Of a stretch of 64,000 nucleotides of DNA, positions 1 through 12,289 are shown piece after piece. The notes under the pieces are model-generated. The model made no database searches, was not told the origin of the DNA, and saw only the letters and a program-made list of their open reading frames with translations. The DNA comes from Tetrastigma voinierianum (Eukaryota > Streptophyta > Magnoliopsida > Vitales > Vitaceae), in assembly GCA_016808115.1 (NCBI GenBank), contig JAEQBH010000893.1:62001-126000 (forward strand). Direction: 5' to 3'. The translations under genes and the position numbers were made by a program. Position 1 is the stretch's first letter, and every line of letters begins with the position of its first letter.

Positions 1-2903
1 CTAGTGACGAGAAGCTTGCTTAAGCCCGTAGATAGATTTCTTTAACTTGCAAACCCTCCTCTTTGTCTCCCGACACAAAATTTTTCTGGTTGCACCATGG
101 GTGTTTACATCAATGTCACCATTGAGAAATGTGGTCTTAACATCCATCCTGATGTTTCCAGGTCCAAAGTGCTTGTGAAGTGCCATTATTGTCCTAAAAG
201 AGTCTTTTCGATGGGAAACCAGAAAGTCTCTTTATAATCGATGCCTTGGCTGTGTATAACCTTTAGCTAAACTAAGACAAGCTTGTATTTCTCCGCGTCA
301 CCTTCCCGAATCCCTCTTGGTTTAAATATCCATTTGCAACCAATGGGTTTCACACCTTCGACGTGGAATGAGATCCCGGCCGTCATTGTCGCTTCATGGA
401 CTTGATCTCGCTGTTCATGGCATCCAATCCACTCTAGAGATTTAGAACTTTTCCAAGGCTTAGGCGGAAGTTGATTGGATCATCTTCCACCGCACCAATG
501 TCAAACTCATGTTCTTGAAGAAATACAATGTAATCATGCGCGTGCACTTCTCCTTTCTCTGGTGGATCTCCTTCCTTAGGCGTAGGTTACGGAGGAGGTA
601 GAGTTTGTTCCCGGAGCAGGAGGTTCTTAGATATTGTTTTGATTTGGATCTGCTTCTTGAACAATGTAAATTATAGGGCACGTCAATGTCGAGGAACTGT
701 TTATTGGGAATATCGACATATTCCTCTTGAAAGCAAAATCCTATGCATATCTTCCCCATCAGGCTGACATCCTCGAATCGGAACATTTTCCGTCTCAAAT
801 TGATTTAAATTAGGATCATAGAATTGCCAACCTGGATCTTTAATTATCCAATAAAATAGCAACTAACCATTCTTGAATCAATTTCTTTTCATGTGGCACC
901 ATGGGCCGCCGATTGGACATCCTCCAAATGGCTTGTAGTGCTTTAGACTGGAAGCTTCTTGGAGTCCAAGAATTCATAAGGGTTTAACGAGTTGCTTTTA
1001 GTTGGTACTACGGTAAGGATATATGCTGCGGTCTTTTTAATGCCACCCATAGTGATATTGGCAAGTTAGAATGACTAATCATACTTCTTACCATGTCTTT
1101 GAGCGTTCTGTTTCGCCTTTCAAAAACACCATTCATGCTTGGAGAACCTGGCATGGTGTACTATGGGACGATATCGCACTCTCTAGGAATTTAGCAAATG
1201 GTCCCGGACGTTGTTCACCTAAACCGTCATACTTTCCATAGTATTCACCACCACAGTCAGATCTGACGTTTTTAATCCTTTTATTGAGTTGATTTTCAAC
1301 CCGACTTTGAGCGAATTGAACACTTCAATTAGGACTTTCATGAATGAGATAAAGGTAGCCATAACATGAAAAATTGTCTATAAACGTGATAAAATATTGT
1401 TGGCCATTCCATGAAACCGTAGGAAATGGCCCACAAATATCTGTATGTATCAGTTGTAAGACATATGTAGCCCTGTTGGCACCAAATCTCCTTGTGTTTG
1501 TTTGTTTTCCCTTTATGCAATTTGTGCAAATTTCAAAATCTGCAAAATCAAGGGAATCTAGAATCCAGTCGACCTGGCTTTCAATTCTCCTTTTGGAGAT
1601 GTGACCTAATCTCTTATGTCATAATGATGAGGAATTCTCATCAGTTAATTTTCTTTTAACACATTGAGTTCTTAATTGCAAGGTTTCATGATATGAAGCA
1701 ACTGTATCAAGCATATAAAGGTTATCTACATAAGATAAAGGAGCAGTCTCCAACCAAATTTGAATTATGAAAAGACTAAATTTATTATTTCCAAAGAACA
1801 AGTATAACCAAATTTGTGTATGAGCCAAACCAAATTCCGTCCGAAGGGCGATTACTGACATATGTCTCATTCAAATCGAGCCAATTACCCAGTTTTGGGA
1901 ATAGCTTTAAATGTGTCGAATTGCCTCAGCTTGACCTTCTTGCCGTCCTTTCTGAAAGTGTCTTTCACGTCATTTGGCTTTCGGTAACTCGGGTAACCAC
2001 TTTTTTTTGAGACACCTTACGTGTGGTGGTTGCACCAGTCTATCCACCAAGGGTGTGTTTAGTAGAAATCAAATTAACCTCAAAACGAACTAGATTAAGA
2101 AGTGTACCTTTCTTTGCGCCAAGCATGATAGTTGGTACATTGCTTCTTCTTATGTCCTGACTCATAGAAGAAACAACCATATTCTTTTTCTTAATGTTGT
2201 TTCTCAGCTTCTTTATCCTTCTTTCTTTCTTCACTTTATCCTTGGAAGTACCAGTCCAATGAGAACTTTCTATCTTTTCTTGCTTCAACCTTTCCTCTTC
2301 TTGCACACAATGTGAGATAAGCTCATTAAGAGACCAAGTCTCCTTTTGGAAGTTGTAGCTCACCTTAAATTAGTGGTATTGGGAAGAGATATCAAACAAA
2401 ATACCAAGCAAATCCTCAGAGAGATCAAGTTTATGTGCTCTTAACTTTGAATCAAGATGAGAAATTTCCATAATGTACTCCCTAATGTTCCCATTACCTT
2501 TATATCTCATTGAGATGAGATTTGCCAAAAGTGTACTTGTTTCAGACTTTTCATTCTTGGAAAATCTATTCTTAATTTCTTCTATGAACTCTTTGGCTGT
2601 CTTTATCATTTCTGATATTGTGCCTGAACCTTACGGAATGGCCTTCTTAAGCCAGTCATCGAGAACATGCGTTTGACTTCTCTCCCCTTTCAATATCACT
2701 CTTTTCATGAAGGGCTTTCCAATAGTAGAGGTGCGGAGGAAAGAAACCCTTAACATAGTCAGATCCATTTGAGAACTATAGCGGAGGTTCTCATGCCATG
2801 TCTTGAAGTTTGTGCCATTTAGCATAGGAATAGAATTAATGATAGCAGTAATGTTGAAGCCGAGGACTAGTAGGCGGAATGAAGGAAGCAAATAAACAAG
2901 CAA
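1..2903 (-). pseudogene. Degenerate copia gag-pol
   Basis: Several frames must be joined to read it. From the right, a gag start contains the motif MLNGTNFKTWHENL (2631-2903). Then comes the gag core with LLANLISMRYKGNGNIREYI (2370-2609) and a basic gag tail (2040-2363). A pre-integrase segment has LYMLDTVASYHETL and KLTDENSSSL (1619-1870), followed by integrase remnants. At the window edge is the RT motif MDVKTTFLNGD with VCKLKKSIYGLKQAS (1-186), a clear copia RT hallmark. Stops and frameshifts between every block show that it is dead. Confidence 0.8.
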
Positions 2904-2916
2904 AACAAACTCATAA

Positions 2917-2928
2917 GATCTGAAACCG
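2917..2928 (-). other. Degraded tRNA-Met primer binding site
   Basis: The minus strand reads CGGTTTCAGATC, against TGGTATCAGAGC expected for the initiator tRNA-Met primer (9 of 12 match). Its position between LTR and gag supports the call. Confidence 0.45.
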
Positions 2929-2929
2929 A

Positions 2930-4300
2930 AAAATAGAATTCAAATAAAAACCGTGACCCCATCTCGAGATATCGGACACTATTAATATTTTATCTTTGGA
3001 TAAATATTTAACTTGTAAGTGATATCTTGGTGTAATAATCAAATAACGATAATAAGAACATAGCCGAATGAAGTAAATCTTCCTTTGACATTTATTATTC
3101 ATAAAACCGAAAATAATTATCAGCGTTTATTACCACGGTGTACATGTAATTATGTTAAATATTGAATTTTCCTTTGGGCAATTAATATTTACGCAAATTC
3201 TGAGGAACACATAATCTTGTTATATTTTGAAAAAAATTAGTTTGCACAAAAGTGGTCACTTTGGTGACATATTGTGGGTGATAACTATCTCAAAATATAT
3301 ATATAAACACCTATATTTGAATGTAAATTTTCGTAAATACACTGTAACGATAACATATTTATATTTAAATCACCAACTAAAACATCCAGTTGGCCTTTAC
3401 CATTATTATTATTATTATTATTTATCATGTATCTCTTCAGGGGTACCAATGCTTATTTGTGTTCTCTCTTACGGGGGTAACATCTTGATGGAGTCTTGCG
3501 CTTGGCGTATTTCATACTGCCCGAGTACCAATGCTCATTGTGTTCTCTCTTAGGGAGAACATCCTTTGAACCAATAGGTCTCAGCGCCGGGAATAGTTTA
3601 GACTCATTTGCTAATTGTCAGCCCCGGGGGACATTAATTCGTCTCTAATTGTCCTTGAGGACAGAATCCAAGTTAAAAAACATTTACAGCCGAGATTAAG
3701 GGAAAAAATAAATAAATAAATATTTTTATTTGAAATAAAAAATCCTTTCTGTATATTCTCGGCAATTCAACATGAAATAATAATTGCCAAATGAGAGATT
3801 TTAAAAAAAGTATCTTGAAAACCATCACACAAACGGAACATTCATATTGAATCATCAGAGAATCAAAGAATACATGATTTATTGGGCGTGCACGAATCCA
3901 TAACAAAATATTGAGATATTTGAATCAAGTGCGAAGGCTTTATGCTACAGATGCGAGATCTAAGTCGAGTTTATGATCTTCGGATCTACTGGTTTTCTAT
4001 CTAATCTTTCTCTCGACAATGGGAATCGAGAAGAAGAAAAACCTGTGTGATGCGTACTTATTTTATTTATAACCAATTGTGTGTATATGAACAATCACGA
4101 TTGTTCATAATTTCTATTTTAAAACCCATCATAAAAATAGAAATTACGCTTGTCTCTACACATTGATGCCCACACTTTATAATATATTAATTAAAATTTT
4201 AAAACTAAATTAATCACTTTAATTAGCCTAACTTTATTTGATAGCCTATAATTCACATTTATTTAATATATCAGCCCATATATTCGATTTTACTCCAACA
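2930..4300 (-). repeat. 5' LTR of the left-edge copia element
   Basis: The right end is TACTCCAACA (4291-4300), which is TGTTGGAGTA on the minus strand. The inner end is placed from the degraded primer site next to it. At about 1.37 kb it is long for a copia LTR, so internal insertions are possible; an ATT microsatellite lies near 3403-3424. The inner boundary is uncertain by some tens of bases. Confidence 0.6.
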
Positions 4301-5094
4301 ATAGGATCATAGGGTGCAGGAATGGTAAAGTAACGAGTTGAGTACCTTTGGCCTTAATCCCAACCCATCTCGTTTATTTACAACTCTAATCCTATTTGAA
4401 AAATTAAATAAGAGGGACCCACATAAGATCGATTTAGTTTAGAAATATTTTGTTAAAAGATATGACATAAAAATTTGATGAAGTGTCATATTTCTAAAAT
4501 TCGTGTTTCAAATTAGCTTTTAATCCAATCACCATTTTAAAAAAATAAAAAATAAAAGAAATTTTATTGATTCAATGCATTACATTTGAAACCAAGATGC
4601 TAAAAACATTAGAGGATAACATAGTATTTAAGTTAATAGTAAGAAAAGACCACTTAAGGCCTACACAATTGATAAATAAAAGATGTCTAGAATAGATTAG
4701 ATTCTAGATATGATAAAGCATACTGAAGAACAGAGAATTCATATGACTTCTTTGTGTGATAGAAACAACTTTGTCATTTGTATCGCTCACACAAAAACCA
4801 ATAAACAAATAAACTGTCGTATCATAACACAATCATATGCCGCAACCAGTTGATGACAAAAACACAGAAAACACAAAGGAAAAATGAATAAAAACTAATA
4901 TAAGGTGGAAGAAACCACTTTATTGAGAGAGAGACCATATCTGAGTGGACGAATAATGGGAGGGGTGATTTCAGGCTAAGGAATGCAAAAAAATGACCCC
5001 TTATTTCTAATTGTATGAGATGAGTATACTACAATAGTACTCTATACCACAACACTTTTCTAATTATGTGTTTATAGCGATACGACAACAGTAC
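4301..5094. other. AT-rich intergenic stretch, no gene seen
   Basis: Apart from scattered A and T runs nothing is recognisable on either strand; no long frame and no LTR or terminal repeat was found. Confidence 0.5.
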
Positions 5095-5205
5095 CCATCA
5101 GGCTCAATGCATATGGTTGAGCGTTCAACGTTTAAAAATGTAGGATATAAGAAAGGGAAGGGTCCTAGGTTCGAGTCCCAATAAGAATAATTTGATATAT
5201 TAGAA
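5095..5205 (+). repeat. Possible tRNA-derived SINE or tRNA-like relic
   Basis: GGTTCGAGTCC at 5168-5178 matches the internal RNA polymerase III B box (GGTTCGANTCC). About 60-70 bases upstream, GGCTCAATGCATATGGTTGAGC resembles a tRNA D-arm or A box with an insertion. No cloverleaf could be folded, so a functional tRNA is unlikely. A SINE is the better guess, but a clear poly-A tail and target duplication were not found. Confidence 0.35.
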
Positions 5206-5225
5206 CTAAAAGTGTTTAGCTATTT

Positions 5226-5438
5226 GTGAATATTAAATTATAAAGTTGAATTATGAGGTAGTGACATAAAAAGTTTGGTAACACACAAAAAAGGAAAAGG
5301 ATGATCATATAGAATCTCTATGATGAATTAAATATATATTAAAAGTGGCCTTGAACTATAGGAGTGAATATTAAATTATAAAGCTGAATTATGAGGTAGT
5401 GACATAAAAGTTCGAGTAACCTTTGAAAAAGGAAGGAT
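5226..5438 (+). repeat. 138-bp tandem repeat, unit 1 and first half of unit 2
   Basis: Unit 1 starts GTGAATATTAAATTATAAAG at 5226 and unit 2 starts with the same words at 5364, a period of 138. Unit 2 stops at 5438, where a copia element begins, and resumes at 10126. Confidence 0.8.
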
Positions 5439-5603
5439 TGAAGAAGACTTGAGTCTTTATATTAAAGCGTAAATTACAAGTAGAGGAGGCCTTATATAGG
5501 CTAGGCTATACAACCTAGAAAATACAAATTACAATCCTAAGGAAAACACAAATTATAATCCTAGGAAATTACAAAATAAATATAATAATATAATAATCTA
5601 ACA
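5439..5603 (-). repeat. 3' LTR of the 5439-10125 copia element
   Basis: It has TG...CA ends and matches 9955-10125 along its length. The inner border with the polypurine tract at 5604 is sharp. Confidence 0.85.
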
Positions 5604-5618
5604 TCCCCCCTCAAACTC
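5604..5618 (-). other. Polypurine tract
   Basis: The minus strand reads GAGTTTGAGGGGGGA directly before the LTR start TGTTAGATT. This is the usual copia plus-strand priming site. Confidence 0.8.
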
Positions 5619-5639
5619 ATGGTGGTTTAAGAGAAACCA

Positions 5640-8600
5640 TTCTGAGTTTAGAAGTTAAAGCTCGAAAAGTTTCTGGAGGAAGTGGTTTGGTGAAGATATC
5701 AGCTAACTGATCCTGAGAGGAAATAGACTTAAGTGTGAGTGTACCACAGGCTTGAGATGTGAATGAAGTAATGATCAATCTCGATATGTTTAAATGCGTT
5801 CATGGAAGACATCATTATGAGAAATTTGAATAGCACTTCAATTATCATAATGAAGTTTAGTTGCAGTGGAACAATCAACACCAAGATCCTGTAGTAACCA
5901 ACGTAACCAAATAAATTCAACTGTAGTAGCTGCCAGTGCTCTATATTCTACTTCAGTGCTGGAACGAGCAACGACCATTTATTTCTTGCTTCTCCAAGAG
6001 ATAAGAGAATCACCCAGAAGAAAACAATATCCTGTAGTAGATCGACGATCAGTGGGATCACCTGCCCAATCTGCATCTGACTATGCCTAAAGAGTTAATG
6101 AAAAATGGGAAGAAAAATGAAGACCATCAAATATGGTGCCTTTCAGATATTGAAGAATCATGAGAGCAGGCCTGATGAAAGATATGAGGCGACCATAAAC
6201 TTCACCGGCCCATAGGCTGCATAGAAATATCAAGGCAGTAATAGTGAGATAGATTAGACTCCCGACAAGGCTGTGCGCGGGTAGCATCAGGCGTGGTCGC
6301 CGTCGCGAAATTGAGGCGGCGGTTATATACCGATAGGTGTGTCGACTATCTTACTATCAATGATCTTGCTCGAAATTAGATTGAGAGTATACTTGCTTTG
6401 GTAAGATAATAACCATGCGTAGAAGAAGAAACTTCTAGACCAGTAATTAAGAGTAGAGATCTTTCATTTCAAATTAATGATAAGAAAGTGCTTTAGATCC
6501 TGAATATACGCATATCATCACCTTAATAATCCTTATCATTGACATACAAGAGGAGAATAGTAATACCATGACCAAACCGTCTCAGGAAAAGAGTTGTATC
6601 AAAAGAAGCACTTTTGAAAACCATCTTTGAGATAGTAAAAGCCGAACTTTACAAACCATGCTCGAGAACATTTAAGCCCATAAAGTGCTATTAGTAATCG
6701 AAATACTGTGGGGAACCGGAGGTGAGGTAACAATTGGAAGCTTCATATAGACTTCCTCTGAGAGTTCACCATTAAGAAAAGCATTTTTGACATCCATCTG
6801 AATGAGTGGCCATTTGCGAGCCGCAGAAATGGAAATAAGAGTCCTAACAGAAGAAAGTCGAGCCATAGGAGCAAAAGTCTCCTCATAATCAATCTCATAC
6901 TCTCGAGTAAAACCCCTGGAAACAAGGCGAGCCTTGTAGCGATCAACAATGTCATCTAATCGAGTCTTGATCTTATAAACCCATTTACAACCCGATAGTT
7001 TTCTAGAGGAGATCGACCGTCAATGTTCCCGGTTTGTAGTGCATCAACTCTTCTTTCTTAGCTTGCTTTGCCATAGGGATTAGAGGAAGCCTCGCTGAAA
7101 ATTACGAGGTTCCTAGAGGCGAGGAAGCGAGAGAGAAAAGCGATAAGTCCTGAGGTGAAGGAAGAGTAGTTGCAGATCTGAGACGAGTGCATGAGTCGGA
7201 AGGACTGACACTTGATCCATAGTTGGGGCAGTATCAGTGGGCATGCCGATGATCGATGGGGAAGCTCATCAGATGCATGAGAAGGAACATTAGTAATAGG
7301 AAAGGGAGACCCGGGACCCAGAGGAGGTGGGAGACTCCCTCGGGAAAAGGTCGGGGGAGAGGATCAATAAAGGGAATAAGGGAAAGCGAGAGACATGAGG
7401 TAGTTGGTAAAACATTTGTGTTCCCAAAAAAGACCACATGCGAGAAACAGTATTGCTAATGGGATCATAACACCTATAACCTTTTTTACCTATATCATAC
7501 CTAAGAAAACAACACAAATGAGAACGAGACTGAAGTTTGTTTCTTTCATGATCATGAAGAAGAACAAAACAGACACATCCAAACTCTAAGGAAGTCATAG
7601 GAGGGAGAATAACCAAACAACATCACTAAAGGGTTTGATTCTGAACAATGGGAGAAAGGACACCGATTGGTGGTGTACTTGGTAAGCAGCTTCCCCAAAG
7701 CGAGAAGGAGTAGAACGTGATGGTAGCTTACGAACAACATCAAGATATGTGAAGCAAAGTTTGCGCTCAGCCACCTTACATTTCTTGAAGTGCACCGGGT
7801 CAGAGGAATGAGGAACAGTACCAAATTGATGTAGAATAGATGTAAATTCATGGGCTTTATATTCTTGGGCATTATCAGATCTAAAAACTTTGATAGGTTT
7901 AGAAAATTGTGTTTCAATCATTTTGGTAAAGTCACGATATATTTGATAAAGTTAAGATATATTTGATAAAGTTCAGAATGATTTTTGAAGAGATAAATCC
8001 AAGTATATCGGGAAAAATCATCCACAAAAATAACAAAGTAATGTGACCCACCCGGAGTAGAAATGGGAGAGAGATTTACATCGAATGAAGTAAAGATCAA
8101 AGAAGAAAGAGCACGAGAAACACTGTTATTAAATGGTAAAGCGGTTTGTTTGCCAAATTGACAAGGCATACAATCAAAACTCTTATTTGAAACTGAACCT
8201 AACAAACCCCTAGAAACTAGTTGTTTAACTCTAGAGATAGATGCATGACCAAGGCGAGAATGCCGTATTAAAGCAAGAAGAAGTACTGCATTGCGAGACG
8301 AAGCGAGAGAGATGAGAGGACGGTAAATGAAGAAAGATGAGCTCAAACAACCTTCCGACCTTACAGGCGGTCCCAACAATCTATCCCGTCTGAGAATCCT
8401 TCACAACCACACCCAGTAGGGGAAAATGTTAAAGAAAAAGCGAGTTCGGTGAGTTTACTTGATAGAAAGAAGATTATGAGTGAGTTTGAGGAATCACAGT
8501 AAACATTGAAGCAGAGACAAGGCTAGCATTGTAGAGACATTTACGAGATGAGAGAGAGACATTACCAAGACGAGAAGATGGCGAAGAACCATTCACGTGT

Positions 8601-9812
8601 ATACGGTAAAGGAGAGAAAGAGAAGGCAGAAGGTACAACATCGAGGTTAAGTCATGATTATAGTGCGTAATCAAGAAGCCACGAGGAGATGTACTGATAT
8701 CGTGAAAGAGCAAAGTTTGATGGATCGAAGATGCAAGATGAATTGACTAACTATATCCTCGTAGGATACGTTTATGAGAGACATGAGCAGACTGGGATTC
8801 GAATTTGTTCATAGCCGATAATTCAGACCGGGTTAAAGCAGCAGTTGTTCAAGAATAATGATGAGAAAATGTGTTTCAATGTATCGACCTTTGTTCTTAT
8901 TAGAACCGTAGATAAGAAGAGACTCTTATTGTTGTTGGTTCGACATTATTCCCCTCGCTTTGGAAACAGAGGTGGGTGAACTAACAAAGGGAAAAACAGG
9001 AGTGCAATGTACTACGAACAATGGTCGAGTAGCAAGAACCATGGTCCGGATGGGGAACCGGGCCCGCCTAAAGACCTGCCCCATTATCAACTAACTTATG
9101 AATAGCTTCAGGAGATCATTTGGTAAAGGATCCCCGACGGGAGAATATGACTTCCGGCTAATTCAAACTCATCACGGGGCTCCCATTAAAAACCGAAACA
9201 ATCGTCCCGCTCACGCATGAACATAAACCAATTCCGCGTTAGCAGTAATTGAGAACCGGTTCGTATGCAATTAATTGATCCCAAATAGATTCCAGTTTCT
9301 AACAGATATACGTTGATCCGCTCACCGTTCCCGACGAATTTGATAAAGTTCGCGGTGAGCTCGGGTCAAGAAGCACCACTCTACTAAAGATCAGTAACAA
9401 GTAAGTCCCAAACTTCTTCGCAATATCAATGCTGCCAAACTCATCAACAATGGATGAAATAGATGTATTACTTAAAACCAAGTGATTATTTGATGATTAG
9501 CACTTTCCCAATCCTCAATTTGGGAAGGCATAGGCGCACTAGTTTCTACATTGCTCGAATGTGACTATCACCGTATATTACAAAGCCACAACTTACTACT
9601 TTCGAGAGATAACTATGCATGGCTTGAGACCACTGGGTAAAATTATCTCCATTAAAAATAACATTAATTGGACGAGAAATCTCATCATCTGGCATATCGA
9701 AATTCCAAATCAAAAAACAGACAGCAAAAATGGAATCAGGACGCGAAAATAAGTTAGAATGCACCTGGTCAAATTTTCGATCAACGATCAACTGCCGACG
9801 TGGCAAAGTCAA
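5640..9812 (-). pseudogene. Degenerate copia gag-pol
   Basis: Reading right to left, the gag start has the words INVIFNGDNFTQWSQAMHSY near 9650-9700. Integrase is well preserved at 7918-8379, with RHSRLGHASISRVK (pre-integrase), CMPCQFGKQTALPF and FVIFVDDFSRYTWIYLF (catalytic core). The core continues at 7595-7917 with FRSDNAQEY. RT is seen at 6672-6955 with IQMDVKNAFLNGELSEEVYM. An RNase H end with AFKHIEIDHYFI is seen at 5729-5820. In-frame stops and frameshifts separate the blocks, so no polyprotein can be made. Confidence 0.85.
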
Positions 9813-9936
9813 AGGGATGATGTGGCAAAGTCAACGGGCGCTAGGAGGGGAAACGGCGGGCAAACAGCGTACCCGCCTAAAAAAGCCATACTCTGGATCG
9901 AATGCCTAGGACCGTGAGAGCAAGGGAAAAATCGCA

Positions 9937-9954
9937 GAGCCCCGCCCGATACCA
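9937..9954 (-). other. Primer binding site (tRNA-Met type)
   Basis: The minus strand reads TGGTATCGGGCGGGGC immediately inside the 5' LTR. The first seven bases match the initiator tRNA-Met primer site and the rest is decayed or variant. Confidence 0.65.
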
Positions 9955-10125
9955 TGAAGAAAGACTCAGTCTTTATATTAAAAACTATAAATTACAAGAT
10001 AAGAGGAGACTTATATAAAGCAGGGCTATACAACCCTAGAAAAATACAAATTACAATCCTAAGGAAAATATAAATTATAATCCTAAAAAATTACAATATA
10101 AATATAATAATATAATAATCTAACA
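9955..10125 (-). repeat. 5' LTR of the 5439-10125 copia element
   Basis: It is the direct repeat of 5439-5603 with the same ends, and differs by scattered substitutions and small indels. Confidence 0.85.
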
Positions 10126-10350
10126 AGATGATCACACAGAATCTTCATGATGAATTAAATATATAAAAAAGCCTTGAGATGTGACTTTAAAGTGGCCTTG
10201 AACTGTAGGAGTGAATGTTAAATTATAAAGCTGAATTATTTGGTAGTGACATAAAAAGTTCGGTAACACACAAAAAAGGAAAAGGTTGATCATACAGAAT
10301 CTCTATGATGAATTAAATATATAAAGTGGCCTTGACAAGTGACCCTAAAA
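10126..10350 (+). repeat. 138-bp tandem repeat, second half of unit 2 and unit 3
   Basis: The words GATGATCACACAGAATC at 10127 continue unit 2 from 5438. Unit 3 begins GTGAATGTTAAATTATAAAG at 10211 and runs through TTGATCATACAGAATCTC to about 10350. Confidence 0.75.
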
Positions 10351-12289
10351 GTAATTGTGAGGGAGATAGGCCACAAGACAGTGGGCCTTTGTTCTTACAA
10401 CTTTTCTAAAGAATTAGATTTTTCTTGATTCTCATCTTTAACGGAAAAATCAATGCAAAAGATCAAAACAACATAACAAGAGTTTGTGAAGACTAGAATG
10501 ACATTCATTGGATATCAGCAAGAAAAATAAATAAACCAATTAATCAATTGTTAGAACATGGATCAAGTTTTTTTAGAAGTTACAAATTTTTGGGATATGG
10601 TTCAAAATGTTATCTCCTAGACTCTAGGTTTCTCCTTCACGTGCATTCTTCTTTGGGATTACACACTTCAAGCACCCAAAGGAGTATATAAAGTATCAAT
10701 TTGGTAAATTTTAAAAGCATAAGAAAAGAAGAGTAAAGATGCATTCAACATGCTAATTCAAGTTTTATAAGAATCTAGAATATTTGAGAGCACTTAATAT
10801 AACATACTGATTAAAGTTTCAGAAGAATCTAAACATATTTGATAAGAATTTAGATATATATATTTGGAATTTTTTTAGATATGACTTGCATGCCAAACTA
10901 TTTTTTTCCTTCTGGTTTTTATATTTATTTACTTAAACAAATATAATTGATAATCAAGTCAACCAAACCCCCAGCTGTTTAGGTTTATTTACTTTTCCAA
11001 GCTTATTGGTTGCAATATGCTTTTAGCCACTCCCATCCATACCAAGCAAGCTTAAATATTAGAAGAAAGATTTGCAAAGAAACTGTGCAAAAATGTAAAA
11101 ATCATGTGTTCATGGGCCTTATTAACTCAATGGTGAATGAGTTATGCAACCATCTTAAATTAAAAAAAAATGATATTTATAAAGTGGGCTAGGCAGTCAT
11201 GTGGCCTTGTTCTCACACTCTTCCAAGTATTACATAGTGAGATCTGATCTTGTGTCACACCCTCCCAAAATGATTGGATTTTCGAAAATTCTCGTGAAAA
11301 AGAAGATGACCCTTCCATGATTAATTCAAAGAAACAACACAGTGGGACCGTGTTCTCGCACCCTTCCAAAATGGGTAGATTTTTTAATATTATCATGAAA
11401 ATAGGGAATGACCCCCGGCCCATGATGAGAGAGATTAAAGATCAAATCTTTTTACAAATTTAATTACAAAAATTGATTAGATTGGGCATACAATGAATTG
11501 CTTTTAGAAAAGAGTCCAACTAGTTGGCATCCGAACCCATCATGTTTAACGGATATAATTGAGTATGCATTATACTGTTATATCTGTTTTCCATCTTTGG
11601 ATGAGAGAGGAAGAATATGGTTAACACTTTTTTTACAGTTAAATAGTTTAGTTACAATATAGTAAATTGTTTCCAATAAAACTCGAATATGAGGACTATT
11701 ATCCTCAATGAGCTAGGCAAAAAGCACTATTATGCCCACACTTAATTAGCCTTAAGTTTGATTAAGTCATGGCTTTTTTTCTCTTTCAACTTTTATCTTC
11801 TCTATTTTTTTATTAAACAAATAGATTTCTAATAAAATGACTCTTAGGCTCTATTTGGTACCCGAAAAATAGTGGGAAAAGGGAAAAAATATTAAAGAAA
11901 ATGTTTTCTCGTGTTTGATTTCAACGAGAAAAATATATAAAAAAAATACAATTAAAATTCCTCAAAATTTTACATATTTTAAAATTTTGTAATCCTTATA
12001 TAATAGAGAGAAATAAATAAAATGAGTTTAAATAAACATATAAAATTAATTTTCCTAGGAACATATTTTCTGAAGTTTCATCATTAGATAAATAGACTCT
12101 AAATTTTGCAATATTTAAGATATTGGATTTATTAATAAGTATTAATTTTTAAAAGAGAATTTGAAAATCAAGAAACGATTTGTTTAGCAATGCAAAGCTT
12201 GGTTGATTTTTTTGGTAGTAAAAGTTTTATTTTCTAGTACCTCTATTCTTTCTTCTCTAGACACTTGTTTTCCTTATGTAAGGAGAGGT
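10351..12289. other. AT-rich intergenic stretch with minor repeats
   Basis: No gene is seen. A short sequence with the words TTCTCACACTCTTCCAAG (11208), CACACCCTCCCAAAATG and TTCTCGCACCCTTCCAAAAT (11353) recurs about three times in 150 bp. From 11847, GGCTCTATTTGGTACCC looks like a MITE end, with a weak partner (AATAGACTCTAAATTT) near 12090. That pairing is not convincing. Confidence 0.4.

Larger units (their letters stand above)
1..4300 (-). mobile_element. Ty1/copia LTR retrotransposon, 5' part, cut by the window edge
   Basis: The element reads on the minus strand: LTR 4300 to about 2930, primer site at 2917-2928, then gag, integrase and reverse transcriptase pieces down to base 1. The order LTR, gag, integrase, RT is the copia order. 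The LTR outer end reads TGTTGGAGTAAAATCG on the minus strand, a start typical of plant copia LTRs. The 3' half and second LTR lie outside the window, so the target duplication cannot be tested; the five bases beyond the LTR are ATAGG. Confidence 0.8.
5439..10125 (-). mobile_element. Complete but decayed Ty1/copia element (4.7 kb)
   Basis: Two short direct repeats, 165 bp (5439-5603) and 171 bp (9955-10125), both begin TGAAGAAGACT or TGAAGAAAGACT and end AATAATCTAACA. A polypurine tract lies inside the left copy and a primer site inside the right copy, so the element reads on the minus strand. It lies inside unit 2 of a 138-bp tandem repeat. Flanks are GGAT on the left and AGAT on the right, a near match for a 4-5 bp target duplication. 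The coding part is dead. Confidence 0.88.

Noticed and set aside
5095..5205. Functional tRNA gene
   Set aside because: Only the T-arm sequence is good; no acceptor stem or anticodon arm can be formed.
11847..12105. MITE with GGCTCTATTTGGTACC terminus
   Set aside because: The inverted partner matches only about ten bases with gaps, too weak to call.
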